From positions 62,001 through 126,000 of the forward strand of contig NSIM01000002.1 in the NCBI GenBank assembly GCA_002737705.1: a DNA stretch of 64,000 nucleotides, given 5' to 3'. The stretch comes from Flavobacteriales bacterium (GTDB taxonomy: Bacteria > Bacteroidota > Bacteroidia > NS11-12g > UBA955). How positions within the stretch are numbered: the first letter of the stretch is position 1; each line of letters begins with the position of its first letter. The translations under genes and the position numbers were made by a program. Below, piece by piece: positions 37,248 to 46,942 of this stretch. The notes beneath the pieces were generated by a model. It was not told the origin of the DNA, ran no database searches, and saw only the letters and a program-made list of their open reading frames with translations.

Positions 37248-38393
37248 ATGGTTAGTTTCAAAGAAGACGAAAACATTTCAATTATACGTCAAACAGTAAA
37301 AGACTTTGCTGAGAAACAAATTCGCCCACACATAATGGTATGGGATGAATCACAAGAATTTCCCATTCACATCTTCAAGGAACTCGGCAAACTTGGCTTA
37401 ATGGGGGTTTTGGTTCCTGAAAAGTATAATGGATCGGGCTTGGGATACACAGAATATGTGGTAGCAATTGAAGAATTGTCAAAAGTGTGTGGTTCGATTG
37501 GTTTGAGTATGGCCGCCCACAATAGCTTGTGTACAGGCCATATTTTGGCTTTTGGCAATGAGGAACAGAAACAACGATGGTTGCCCAAGTTGTCGACTGC
37601 TGAATGGATTGGCGCATGGGGTTTAACAGAGGCAAATACTGGGTCTGATGCCCTGCGAATGCAATGTACCGCAAAAAAAGATGGAGATCATTGGATTCTG
37701 AATGGGGCCAAGAATTGGATTACACACGGTATTAGCAGTGATGTGGCCGTTGTGTTAGCCCGAACAGGTGAATTGTTGGACTCGAGGGGTATAACCGCGT
37801 TCGTAGTAGAGCGTGATTGTGAGGGATTTAGTGGGGGCAAAAAAGAAAATAAACTGGGAATGCGCGCAAGTGAAACATCTGAAATGATTTTCGAAGATTG
37901 TCGGGTTCACGAGAATCAGGTATTGGGAATCGTTGGAGATGGATTTATTCAAGCGATGAAAATATTGGATGGGGGAAGAATTTCCATTGCCGCTCTTTCT
38001 CTGGGAATAGCCAAAGGCGCCTTCAACGCAAGTTTATCTTATTCAAAACAAAGAGAACAATTTGGCAAACCCATATCGAGTTTTCAGGCAATTGCTTTTA
38101 AACTTGCAGATATGGCCACCCGTATTGAAGCGGCTGAATTGCTAACATTTCAAGCAGCAGACAGAAAAAATAAAGGACTGAATGTTACCAAACAGGGTGC
38201 AATGGCAAAGTACTACGCAAGCGAAGCCTGTGTTTTCGCAGCCAATGAAGCCCTTCAAATATTTGGTGGCAATGGTTATAGCAAAGATTTTCCTGTAGAA
38301 AAATTTTACCGCGATTGTAAACTGTGTACCATTGGCGAAGGAACCAGTGAAATTCAAAAACTGGTTATTTCACGCGCACTATTGAAAGATTAA
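37248..38393 (+). CDS. Acyl-CoA dehydrogenase
   Basis: WIGAWGLTEANTGSDALRMQCTA; NEALQIFGGNGYSKDFPVEKFYRDCKLCTIGEGTSEIQKLVISR. Confidence 0.96.
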   Translation: MVSFKEDENISIIRQTVKDFAEKQIRPHIMVWDESQEFPIHIFKELGKLGLMGVLVPEKYNGSGLGYTEYVVAIEELSKVCGSIGLSMAAHNSLCTGHILAFGNEEQKQRWLPKLSTAEWIGAWGLTEANTGSDALRMQCTAKKDGDHWILNGAKNWITHGISSDVAVVLARTGELLDSRGITAFVVERDCEGFSGGKKENKLGMRASETSEMIFEDCRVHENQVLGIVGDGFIQAMKILDGGRISIAALSLGIAKGAFNASLSYSKQREQFGKPISSFQAIAFKLADMATRIEAAELLTFQAADRKNKGLNVTKQGAMAKYYASEACVFAANEALQIFGGNGYSKDFPVEKFYRDCKLCTIGEGTSEIQKLVISRALLKD

Positions 38394-38452
38394 AAAATCT
38401 TGACATTATCAAAAAAAAAATCTAAATTTGTGGCCCAGATTAAAATTTTAAT

Positions 38453-38650
38453 ATGCTTATAATTAACGTTAAAGAAAACGATTCTCTTGAAAAAGCCCTG
38501 AAGAAATTCAAAAAGAAATTTGAAAAAACAGGGGTAGTAAAATCACTTCGTGCCCGCCAAGCTTTTGAGAAGCCTTGTATTACAAAACGAATGGAAAAAA
38601 TTCGTGCCGCATACAAACAAAAGATCCAATTGGCTGATACCGAAGGATAA
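38453..38650 (+). CDS. rpsU: 30S ribosomal protein S21
   Basis: MLIINVKENDSLEKALKKFKKKFEKTGVVKSLRARQAFEKP. Confidence 0.95.
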   Translation: MLIINVKENDSLEKALKKFKKKFEKTGVVKSLRARQAFEKPCITKRMEKIRAAYKQKIQLADTEG

Positions 38651-38662
38651 TAAGATATTCTA

Positions 38663-38714
38663 ATCCCAGAAAATAAAAAGCCACCCAATTGGGTGGCTTT
38701 TTATTTTCTGGGAT
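38663..38714. terminator. Perfect 52-bp palindrome acting as bidirectional terminator between rpsU and xerC
   Basis: atcccagaaaataaaaagccacccaa|ttgggtggctttttattttctgggat, uninterrupted, includes the last codons of the xerC-like gene. Confidence 0.95.
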
Positions 38715-39600
38715 GCAATGCATGTATTTTTTTTAACTTTTCAAATGAATTCTTTGTGTAAACTTGAGTAGCAGAGAGGCTTGAATGTCCTAATATATCC
38801 TTTATGGCCAATAAATTTGCACCATTATTGAGCATATGGGTCGCAAAACTATGCCGCAATACATGGGGACTTGTTTTTGCGGCATGGGAAAATAATTTGA
38901 GATAATGGTTTACCAAACGATACATATACATTGGATATAATGGTTGACCTTTCGCCGTCTGAAACAGAAATACACCCCCATTTTTTTTCATATGTATTTT
39001 AAGCAAATCGGAGGCCTCTGGATGCAATGGGATAATTCGCTCCTTGTTGCGCTTTCCCAAAACACGCAAATTATTGCGGTAAAAATCGACATCCCCCGGT
39101 TTCAATCCTATCAGTTCTGACAAACGCATCCCGGTGGTGTAAAACAACAAAAGAATTGTCTGGTCCCTCATTCCATCTTCAATTTCATTCCATGGAAAAT
39201 GCGAAAATAGATTGTGTAAATCGGAAGAGGGAATATCCTTTACCAGCATCCTGGGCATTTTGGGCAAAGTAATCTTGGTAAATGGGTCAACGCTCAACTC
39301 CCCTTGTTTACGCAAGTATTTAAACCAACCCCTGAGGCTAGAAATTTTGCGATGAACACTTCTTGGGCTGAGCTTGTTTTGAAGATGTATAGCCATGAAT
39401 CCCCTGATATGTATAGGCTTGCAATGCAATAAATCTGTTACAAGTTGGATAGCCAAATAATCGGTAAACTGCAACAAATCATTTCCATATGCAGCAACAG
39501 TATGGGGCGACATTCGCTTTGTTTTGGAAATATAATCCAAAAATTGCTGTCGATATGCTTCCATTTGCTTAACCATACGTGTAAAACGCAAATACTTCAA
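38701..39600 (-). CDS. xerC: Tyrosine recombinase XerC/XerD
   Basis: LLFYTTGMRLSELIGLKPGDVD; SPHVLRHSFATHMLNNGANLLAIKDILGHSSLSATQVYTK; true start may be 12 codons downstream. Confidence 0.92.
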   Translation of the reverse strand: MKYLRFTRMVKQMEAYRQQFLDYISKTKRMSPHTVAAYGNDLLQFTDYLAIQLVTDLLHCKPIHIRGFMAIHLQNKLSPRSVHRKISSLRGWFKYLRKQGELSVDPFTKITLPKMPRMLVKDIPSSDLHNLFSHFPWNEIEDGMRDQTILLLFYTTGMRLSELIGLKPGDVDFYRNNLRVLGKRNKERIIPLHPEASDLLKIHMKKNGGVFLFQTAKGQPLYPMYMYRLVNHYLKLFSHAAKTSPHVLRHSFATHMLNNGANLLAIKDILGHSSLSATQVYTKNSFEKLKKIHALHPRK

Positions 39601-39611
39601 ATTCTATTTGT

Positions 39612-40031
39612 TTAACCAATGCTCGCCAAAACCTTTAATTCGATTGCAATTGGAGTGGGTAAACAATTAATTTCAAGGGTTGTTCTACAGGGAGGATTGT
39701 CGGCAAAAAATTCTGCCCATAGTCGATTGTATGCCCGAAAATCATCCTTCATATTGGTTAGGTAAACGGTTACATCGATAATGCGATCCCAACTACTTCC
39801 AGCATCTTCTAAAATCCATCTTACATTCTGGAACACCGAGCGGCATTGAATTTCTATGTCGTACGCCACTATCTCTCCAAGTTCGTTTGTTTCGACGCCT
39901 GGAATTTTACTTTCGTTGCGCACACGCGGACCAACCCCACTCAAAAACAATAAATTACCAACCCGTTTGGCATGAGGGTATAATCCAACAGGCTCAGGGG
40001 CTTTACTGCTATGGATTGTTTTTTCTGACAT
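39612..40031 (-). CDS. RidA family protein (2-aminomuconate deaminase-like)
   Basis: KAPEPVGLYPHAKRVGNLLFLSGVGPR...TVYLTNMKDDFRAYNRLWAEFFADNPPCRTTLEINCL; start trimmed to MSEKTIHS. Confidence 0.88.
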   Translation of the reverse strand: MSEKTIHSSKAPEPVGLYPHAKRVGNLLFLSGVGPRVRNESKIPGVETNELGEIVAYDIEIQCRSVFQNVRWILEDAGSSWDRIIDVTVYLTNMKDDFRAYNRLWAEFFADNPPCRTTLEINCLPTPIAIELKVLASIG

Positions 40032-40134
40032 AAAACAAAGGTATGAAAAATGCAATGACCCTTTTGTTATTCCTGCGCATAAAAATAAGTATCTCCCGAT
40101 GCATTTAAGGGTAAACTCACCCAACCCAGACGCA

Positions 40135-41466
40135 TCAACTGAAGTGTTCTTCGAATACGATTTTTTGTAACGCAAGTTTATCCAAAATAGGCCGATACCA
40201 AGATTTGTCGAATGGGACCATGACACCCCTGTCCGTAAGCTCTCCCATTAAGAAAGTTTCAACCCCCATTGCCAAAGGAAAACCCACCGTTTTTGCCATT
40301 GCAGTTCGGTCACCGCCCTCTCCCAGCACACGCAATACAGAATACCATTGCTTGGGTTTGCCATTCAAATCGCGCAACACCAATTTGTGAACCATCACCA
40401 CTTCGTCTATATCGTTCGCTTGTAATTGCCATTTATCCAATAAGATATTCTCCAATATTCTTGCTGAATTAAGGCCAGAAATAGATTCTCCAGCACTGGA
40501 ACTATCCAATTCGAGATAGTGCAAATGCCCGATAATATTGTCAAGATGGGGATTATCTCGCAGCAATTGAATGGTCCACTGTGAAAAATTCTTGGCCCCA
40601 GTTAACCATTGAAACCACTCTTTACGGGTATTTACCTGCGGGGGTACACAATCCTTGGAATTGGCAAAACCCCAATCAATCAAAACACTCCAAGCCTTGC
40701 AATAATTTTCTCGACGAAGGGTTCCACGGAGCAAGGTTTTGGCATTGTTTAATCCATACAGTTCTTGATATGTAAGGCTATTGCGATTGGCATATACATC
40801 AAAAATGCCCAATCCAGGGACGCTTATTTTTCTAGATTCTGCAAACACCCTTTGCGCATCAAGACGTTTAATATTGCCATTCTCTTTCCAAATACAGGAA
40901 TCACCCTGTCCGGCCAAGACGACATTGCTTGGGTTCCAAGTGAATTTGTATTTCCAAGGATTATTGCCGCAACTATCCTCTGAAACAAGTCCACCACAGT
41001 GGCTTTCAAATTCGACCACATCCAAGCCTTCGGACTGGGCCTTGTCGAATAATCGGCTGGCAGACAAATGGTCTATTCCTGGATCTAATCCCAGCTCATT
41101 CATAAACAACAATCCTTTCGCCGTTGCTTCTGCATCCAAGGAAAGCATTTGCGCTGACGTATACGAAGCAGTAAACAAATGGACGCCATAAACCAAGCAA
41201 ATTTTCGCTACCTCAACATGTAATATTGGGGGTAGAACACTGACTACCAAAAAAGAATCAGATACAATGCGGCTTAATTCGGAAGGAACAGATAAATCTA
41301 CGATAGACAGTTCTGTATGACTAGAAATTTCAAAAGAAGCCTTTAGACGCATAAAATCTTTATCGCAAACACGCAATTTCCAGCCCTCACGGTTTGCACA
41401 ATTTCCCAAATATGAAATCAAAAAACCCGCACTCCTACCAGCGCCCAAAATACTTATCTGTTTCAC
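40135..41466 (-). CDS. Saccharopine dehydrogenase/reductase family protein
   Basis: ISILGAGRSAGFLISYL; MNELGLDPGIDHLSASRLFD; SHCGGLVSEDSCGNNPWKYKFTWNPSNVVLAGQG; GTG at 41466 preferred over TTG at 41475 because the TTG lies inside a TAGGTTTG box. Confidence 0.9.
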   Translation of the reverse strand: MKQISILGAGRSAGFLISYLGNCANREGWKLRVCDKDFMRLKASFEISSHTELSIVDLSVPSELSRIVSDSFLVVSVLPPILHVEVAKICLVYGVHLFTASYTSAQMLSLDAEATAKGLLFMNELGLDPGIDHLSASRLFDKAQSEGLDVVEFESHCGGLVSEDSCGNNPWKYKFTWNPSNVVLAGQGDSCIWKENGNIKRLDAQRVFAESRKISVPGLGIFDVYANRNSLTYQELYGLNNAKTLLRGTLRRENYCKAWSVLIDWGFANSKDCVPPQVNTRKEWFQWLTGAKNFSQWTIQLLRDNPHLDNIIGHLHYLELDSSSAGESISGLNSARILENILLDKWQLQANDIDEVVMVHKLVLRDLNGKPKQWYSVLRVLGEGGDRTAMAKTVGFPLAMGVETFLMGELTDRGVMVPFDKSWYRPILDKLALQKIVFEEHFS

Positions 41467-41501
41467 GATTTTCAAACCTACAAGAAATATTTAAGGAAAC
41501 C

Positions 41502-42308
41502 TCAACCCAATAAAGATCGTTGCCGCTTGCACTCATACAATAACAAAGCTGCCGCAACAGACACATTCAAACTATCCACTTTGCCAAACATTGGCAGGGT
41601 TATGTTTGTTCCTTTCTTACGCCAAAAATCAGAAACCCCAACATGCTCTGCCCCAACAAGAAAAGCCACTTTGCCACGCAAATCGGTATCCCAAGCCACT
41701 GCCGACTCTTCCATAAAAGTGGTAAATAATTGTACATTATACAACTGAATTGCATCCCAAACCGAGGCTGAATTGAGAAAAAATAAAGGTAGCGTAAAAG
41801 AACATCCCACACTATTTCGGATAACCTGTGGATGAAACACATCGATTTGCTCATCACAAAAAACCACACCATCAACCCCAACAGCATCTGCAGAACGCAA
41901 TAGCGCTCCCAAATTTCCGGGCTTTTCAACCGATTCTACAATTAAATAAAATCCATTTTCTTTTGGCTTCCAACGTGTTTGCATCGGTGGTATTTCAAAA
42001 ACTGCCAAGGCATTCCGACCCGTTTCACGCAATACCAACTTAGACCAAACAGCATCCATGAGCTCTAGTTGCTCACAAGCATTTGGCAATGTATCTATTG
42101 CCAAAGCATCCAGAAGACTGGCCCAATTTGTATTTTTTGGATTGATGGCAATTTGTTTGAGTTCGAAACCTCCCACGATAGCAAGCCGTATTTCATTCAA
42201 TCCTTCAACTGAAAATAAGGCCTTGGAACGACGATTCTTAGACTTGTCTTGCAATGCCAAAATCTCCTTAAGCCAAGGATTTTGCAAACTGCTTATGCTC
42301 TTGATCAT
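41502..42308 (-). CDS. TrmH/SpoU family RNA 2'-O-methyltransferase
   Basis: ESVEKPGNLGALLRSADAVGVDGVVFCDEQIDVFHPQVIRNSVG; FLVGAEHVGVSDFW. Confidence 0.94.
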   Translation of the reverse strand: MIKSISSLQNPWLKEILALQDKSKNRRSKALFSVEGLNEIRLAIVGGFELKQIAINPKNTNWASLLDALAIDTLPNACEQLELMDAVWSKLVLRETGRNALAVFEIPPMQTRWKPKENGFYLIVESVEKPGNLGALLRSADAVGVDGVVFCDEQIDVFHPQVIRNSVGCSFTLPLFFLNSASVWDAIQLYNVQLFTTFMEESAVAWDTDLRGKVAFLVGAEHVGVSDFWRKKGTNITLPMFGKVDSLNVSVAAALLLYECKRQRSLLG

Positions 42309-42312
42309 TGTC

Positions 42313-42873
42313 TTATTGATCTATCCAATGACTTGTTTTTTTAACCCGCATAATGCGGGCAACAACCAAACCAAACACCATGTTTGAAAAAATCAGGCCT
42401 GGCAAGCCCAAAAGATAATACCAGAAAGTACCCATCGAAGATTTGCGAGTTTCCGCTACCAAAAGATCTAACTCACTATTTGAGATGATTTTGGTTTTAC
42501 TAAAACCTTCTTTTATCTGTTCTATGATTATGGTTTTACTTTGGGAAACCAATGTGGAATCAACAAAATTATACAAAAAAAAATCTGCAAAACTTCCAAT
42601 AATGACGGCAAAAGAAACTGCCCTCAAGCAGCTCAACAGTGCCTGTTTGTAATAATAGGTATTGTCTTCTGCCTGTTTCCGGTCTGATTGAGAACCCAAA
42701 ATCATGGCAGCCAAAATTATGAGAAAGGAGCAAAAAGTAAATGCTGGTAAAAAACGATATTCCCAATGCTGGGTTACATAAACGACTATTTTGGCAGCAA
42801 ACAAAAAAATGCCCGCCAAAATTCCCTGGTATACCGATGGATAAGCAAACAATATTTCAATTCTTTTAATCAT
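42313..42873 (-). CDS. DUF4199 membrane protein
   Basis: Multi-TM, C-terminal GTFWYYLLGLPGLIFSNMVFGLVVARIMRVK; typical partner of dihydroorotase in this phylum. Confidence 0.7.
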   Translation of the reverse strand: MIKRIEILFAYPSVYQGILAGIFLFAAKIVVYVTQHWEYRFLPAFTFCSFLIILAAMILGSQSDRKQAEDNTYYYKQALLSCLRAVSFAVIIGSFADFFLYNFVDSTLVSQSKTIIIEQIKEGFSKTKIISNSELDLLVAETRKSSMGTFWYYLLGLPGLIFSNMVFGLVVARIMRVKKTSHWIDQ

Positions 42874-44140
42874 CGTTTTTCATGTAACAGCCTTTCCGAA
42901 TAGTCCCCAATACACAACCCTTCAATATTGCATTGGGACTGGGCAAATTATATGCCTTGCTTTTGTTCTGATCTTCAATGGCTGAATATGAACCATCGAT
43001 GCTAAAAATGGTGAAACTTGCCTCTGCACCGACATAAATGTCGTGTTCGGGCAGACCAAGAAAAGTTCGGCTTCCCCTGTATAATAAAGGGAGCCAATTT
43101 TCTGCAGTTTCATTTTCAAACGCCTTACACATCATTGGAAAAACCTGTGCCAAGGTATTTGCTCCCCAAGCAGAATAATCAAATTCTACCTTTTTTGATT
43201 CAATATCTTCGGGATGATGATTGCTAACAACCGCATCCAATGTTCCGTCCAACAAACCCAAAAGAAGTGATTTGCGGTCATTCTCACTGCGCAATGGGGG
43301 CAATAATTTAAAATTCTCATCAAAGTCCAACAATGCTTCATCGGTATACAATAAATTCATTACGGGAACTGCCGCGTAAATCTTCAATCCCTCTTTTTTG
43401 GCTGCTCGAATCAAGGAAACGCTCTCTGAACAACTGATTCCCATTACCCGCAGTGGTGTTTTAAGGTATTTGGCGATTTCAATGTCGGCCAATAATTCAA
43501 CCGTCTCAGCAATGGATGGGATTCCTTTCATACCCAAACTCGCATTCACCATCCCCTCGTGAATTTTGCCATCTGGAGCCAAGGCTTTTTGATAAGGAAA
43601 ATGCAGATAATTGAGTGAAAGCGATTGGGTGTATTGCATGATTTTGTATCGAAGACCTACTGAAGCACTGCACCGAATACCGTCGGTAAAAGCAACAGCA
43701 CCCGCTCTGTGCATTTCGTGCACTTCTGACATTTCTTTCGCATCGCCCTGAATTGTTGCATATCCTATTGGCAATATCTCTGCCCTCAAGTTGCTACCTA
43801 CCTGCAAGACCTGAGCAATAACCGATTCGTTGTCGGGTTTAGGCGCTGACCCACACAAAGCTGCAACCTGAACAAACCCCCCTTGTTGTGCTGCGTCTGC
43901 ATAGGATTGCAAACTTTCTTTCCAGGGTTCTCCAGGATCAGGACATACCCCAAAAGCATCCAACCATCCTGCCGAAACATAAGCACCTTCACAATCGATG
44001 AGTTCGCTGGCAGCCATTCCCAAACCCTCCCCTACGGCCTCAATCAGGCCATTTTTTACCAATATTTCAACCACTTTATCATGAAGCCCATGCATGGGCG
44101 AAAACAATTTGGCATTTTGCAATAACAGTGTATGACTCAT
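42866..44140 (-). CDS. Dihydroorotase-like amidohydrolase lacking the HxH metal motif
   Basis: LIDCEGAYVSAGWLDAFGVCPDPGEPWKESLQSYADAAQQGGF; VVSNHHPEDIESKKVEF. Confidence 0.85.
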   Translation of the reverse strand: MSHTLLLQNAKLFSPMHGLHDKVVEILVKNGLIEAVGEGLGMAASELIDCEGAYVSAGWLDAFGVCPDPGEPWKESLQSYADAAQQGGFVQVAALCGSAPKPDNESVIAQVLQVGSNLRAEILPIGYATIQGDAKEMSEVHEMHRAGAVAFTDGIRCSASVGLRYKIMQYTQSLSLNYLHFPYQKALAPDGKIHEGMVNASLGMKGIPSIAETVELLADIEIAKYLKTPLRVMGISCSESVSLIRAAKKEGLKIYAAVPVMNLLYTDEALLDFDENFKLLPPLRSENDRKSLLLGLLDGTLDAVVSNHHPEDIESKKVEFDYSAWGANTLAQVFPMMCKAFENETAENWLPLLYRGSRTFLGLPEHDIYVGAEASFTIFSIDGSYSAIEDQNKSKAYNLPSPNAILKGCVLGTIRKGCYMKNDD

Positions 44141-46188
44141 GGTTGAAGAACCTCTTTTCTTTTGATTTTTTCGCGGTACACAAGCAACGCAACTTCTAGT
44201 GCGAAGAAAAAGGCGGCAGCCCATATAAACAAGCGCCAAAGACCGTTTAATGACTCATTGTCTAAAATAGACTTAAGACTTCTCGATTGAAGGTGTTTCC
44301 ACCTGTCAGAAATGCCATCAAATTCCTTTGGCCAATTTTCCACACTGCGCAAATCAGACTCTGAGCGGGTATGATTGAAAGCCAAAAGAATCGAATCGGA
44401 CATTTTGGGTGATTTAAGGTAATAATATCCAGGTTGTGTGGGTTCGGGTCCAATATACATTGCTTTTTGACCGCTTGCATTCTGTTGCAAATCAACCAAA
44501 TGTAAAACCCCGTTTGCGCTAAGCGAAGCGGCCCGTTCGTCGACATCGATATCGGCAGGCAATGCCATCAAGGACTTGCTATGCATAATACCATACAAAC
44601 TGCGATCACCAATCGCTTTTGAGGCAATTACTTGCGTAAATATGGGCAAAAACCAAGAAGATTGCAATAGGCTTTGACTCCCCTTATTAAGGTCACTTAG
44701 CCATATCCAAAAACTTCCATTGCCTTGTATCCGATTTATGAATACTGATTGCCCACCCTCGAGTTGCAATACCGATTCAAAATCGGAAAGATCTTGTAAT
44801 TCAAAATATCCTTCGATTGTAGGAAGTTGTGTTTTATCACTCAGCGACCCTGAAAAAATATTCTCAAAGAGTGGATGAGACAATCCCCCCATTGCAATGC
44901 GCTGGGAGGATGCATCCCATTTTCCAGTTATATCACCCATAACCGAATGCAATTGATTCGATACGGTTGCTTCCTTTAAAACCTGAATCACTGGTTTGCC
45001 ATCAGACATAAATTGGATTAATTTTTCTTGATCAGATACTCCCAACACGGGATTTCCAATCAATACCAATGCCTGTAATTGAGCCAGCTCAGCATCCTTA
45101 ATTGGAAAGCCAATTGAATGCTTTTTCAAAAGGGGTTGCGCCAAAAAAAAAGCATCAAAAGCAGGGTGTGATCCGATTACTCCTACCTGCATTGACCAAT
45201 CGGAAATAGGGTGAATCATTAATGTATTGTCATAGACAAACGCATCGGGTTCTAACTGCAATTGCAAAGGCTGGTGTAATTTATTGGTGGGCAATATAAA
45301 AACAACATCTCTGACAGCCCCTGGCAAAAGTGTTATAGATTGAGCCTGTAACGTAGACCCTGCAGATGTTAGTGAAACTGAAGCATCCATCTCAGCATCA
45401 CTATAATTTGCGATGCGCGCCAACAATTCATTGCCTTGATTATTTCCTTCCCATTGTGTTACGTACCAAGCAGAATCAATAGACAAATTCCCAGTTTGAA
45501 CTCCCTGGTCCAACCCATGCCCAGGTTCCAAATCGAATTGCACAAAATGCCAATCAATGGCCTTGTTTTGTGGCACAAGGGGTGTATTTCCCAAGAAAGA
45601 GCGTTGGGCATCACTAAAAACCACTGCTGAAATAGGTTCAGCTGCCAGCTCTTTGCTCATGCCATCGACCTGAATCAGCCAATCGTTCCATTGAACCTGT
45701 TGGTCTACGAAGTCAAGGGTATCAATGATAGAAATGAGTTGGGATGGGCTTGTCCACTGTTTTGACATCAATGGATTTTGGGTAAGCAACATCACCTTAG
45801 ATTCTTCATTTAAAGCACCCAACATATCCCTCAACTGATTTCGGGCTTGTTCCATGAGCAAACCCTCTTGATTGCGTGCACTCATCGACAGTCCGTTGTC
45901 GAATAAGACCACTATCCTGTTTGACTGGGCTTTATTGCTGGTATTTTTATCGGTACAAGATGGCATCGCAAAAGCAAAAACCAAGCAAACAATGCCCAAA
46001 CACCTGGAAATCAAAAGCAGCAGGTGTTCGGTTTTTTTTTGGCGACGCGATTGCTGCATTTGTTGGGTTAAACGAAAAACCCCAGGAAAAAAAATAGTCT
46101 TTGTTTGGTGAAATTGGTAAAGATGGATAAACAATGGGATTGCTAATAGAAGCAGGCCCCAAAGCATATTTTGCTGTTGAAAATGCAT
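44137..46188 (-). CDS. BatA/aerotolerance N-terminal domain membrane protein
   Basis: MHFQQQNMLWGLLLLAIPLFIHLYQFHQTKTIFFPGVFRLTQQMQQSRRQKKTEHLLLLISRCLGI. Confidence 0.9.
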   Translation of the reverse strand: MHFQQQNMLWGLLLLAIPLFIHLYQFHQTKTIFFPGVFRLTQQMQQSRRQKKTEHLLLLISRCLGIVCLVFAFAMPSCTDKNTSNKAQSNRIVVLFDNGLSMSARNQEGLLMEQARNQLRDMLGALNEESKVMLLTQNPLMSKQWTSPSQLISIIDTLDFVDQQVQWNDWLIQVDGMSKELAAEPISAVVFSDAQRSFLGNTPLVPQNKAIDWHFVQFDLEPGHGLDQGVQTGNLSIDSAWYVTQWEGNNQGNELLARIANYSDAEMDASVSLTSAGSTLQAQSITLLPGAVRDVVFILPTNKLHQPLQLQLEPDAFVYDNTLMIHPISDWSMQVGVIGSHPAFDAFFLAQPLLKKHSIGFPIKDAELAQLQALVLIGNPVLGVSDQEKLIQFMSDGKPVIQVLKEATVSNQLHSVMGDITGKWDASSQRIAMGGLSHPLFENIFSGSLSDKTQLPTIEGYFELQDLSDFESVLQLEGGQSVFINRIQGNGSFWIWLSDLNKGSQSLLQSSWFLPIFTQVIASKAIGDRSLYGIMHSKSLMALPADIDVDERAASLSANGVLHLVDLQQNASGQKAMYIGPEPTQPGYYYLKSPKMSDSILLAFNHTRSESDLRSVENWPKEFDGISDRWKHLQSRSLKSILDNESLNGLWRLFIWAAAFFFALEVALLVYREKIKRKEVLQP

Positions 46189-46805
46189 TAGAACAGTCCG
46201 TTCAGGGCACCCTCTACTTTCTGTATAATTTCGGAAGCATCACCAGGTTTTTCTTGAAAATCAATATCATCGACATTGAAAATCAATAATTTTCCTTTGT
46301 AATTGCTAATCCAAGCTTCATATCTTTCATTCAAACGCTTAAGGTAGTCTAATCGGATAGCATCTTCATAATCTCTTCCACGCATTTGAATTTGATGAAC
46401 CAATTTCGGAATGCCCGCTCTGAGATAGATTAGCAAATCCGGAGGCTCTATCTGACTGTTTATGGTGTCGAACAAGTCCTTGTAATTTTCATAATCGCGG
46501 GTACTCATCAGGCCCATTGCATGCAAATTGGGAGCAAAAATATGGGCATCTTCATAAATGGTTCGGTCTTGAATAACCGTTTTTTTGCCAAGGCGAAGCG
46601 CCTGAATGTTTTTCCAACGGGCCGTAAGGAAATATACCTGAAGATTAAAACTCCAGCGTTGCATGTCTTCGTAAAAATCAGATATGTACGGATTGTCGTC
46701 CATATCCTCAAGTTGCATATCCCACCCGTAGTGTTTAGACAACAAATGTGTAAGGGTCGTTTTTCCCGCGCCGATGTTTCCCGCAACAGCAATGTGCTTA
46801 GCCAT
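46188..46805 (-). CDS. Deoxynucleoside kinase
   Basis: IAVAGNIGAGKTTLTHLLSKHYGWD; DRTIYEDAHIFAPNLHAMGLMS. Confidence 0.95.
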   Translation of the reverse strand: MAKHIAVAGNIGAGKTTLTHLLSKHYGWDMQLEDMDDNPYISDFYEDMQRWSFNLQVYFLTARWKNIQALRLGKKTVIQDRTIYEDAHIFAPNLHAMGLMSTRDYENYKDLFDTINSQIEPPDLLIYLRAGIPKLVHQIQMRGRDYEDAIRLDYLKRLNERYEAWISNYKGKLLIFNVDDIDFQEKPGDASEIIQKVEGALNGLF

Positions 46806-46942
46806 ACTGCAATATTACATAGGTGAGACACCACGGTACCAATCATTGCCAAACAAAAGTTTTACACAATCGCAATACCCAATAAATATGGGGAACTTTT
46901 GAGGGGAAAATGCGGGTTTGGACGTAATTTCGTAGGAAATTG

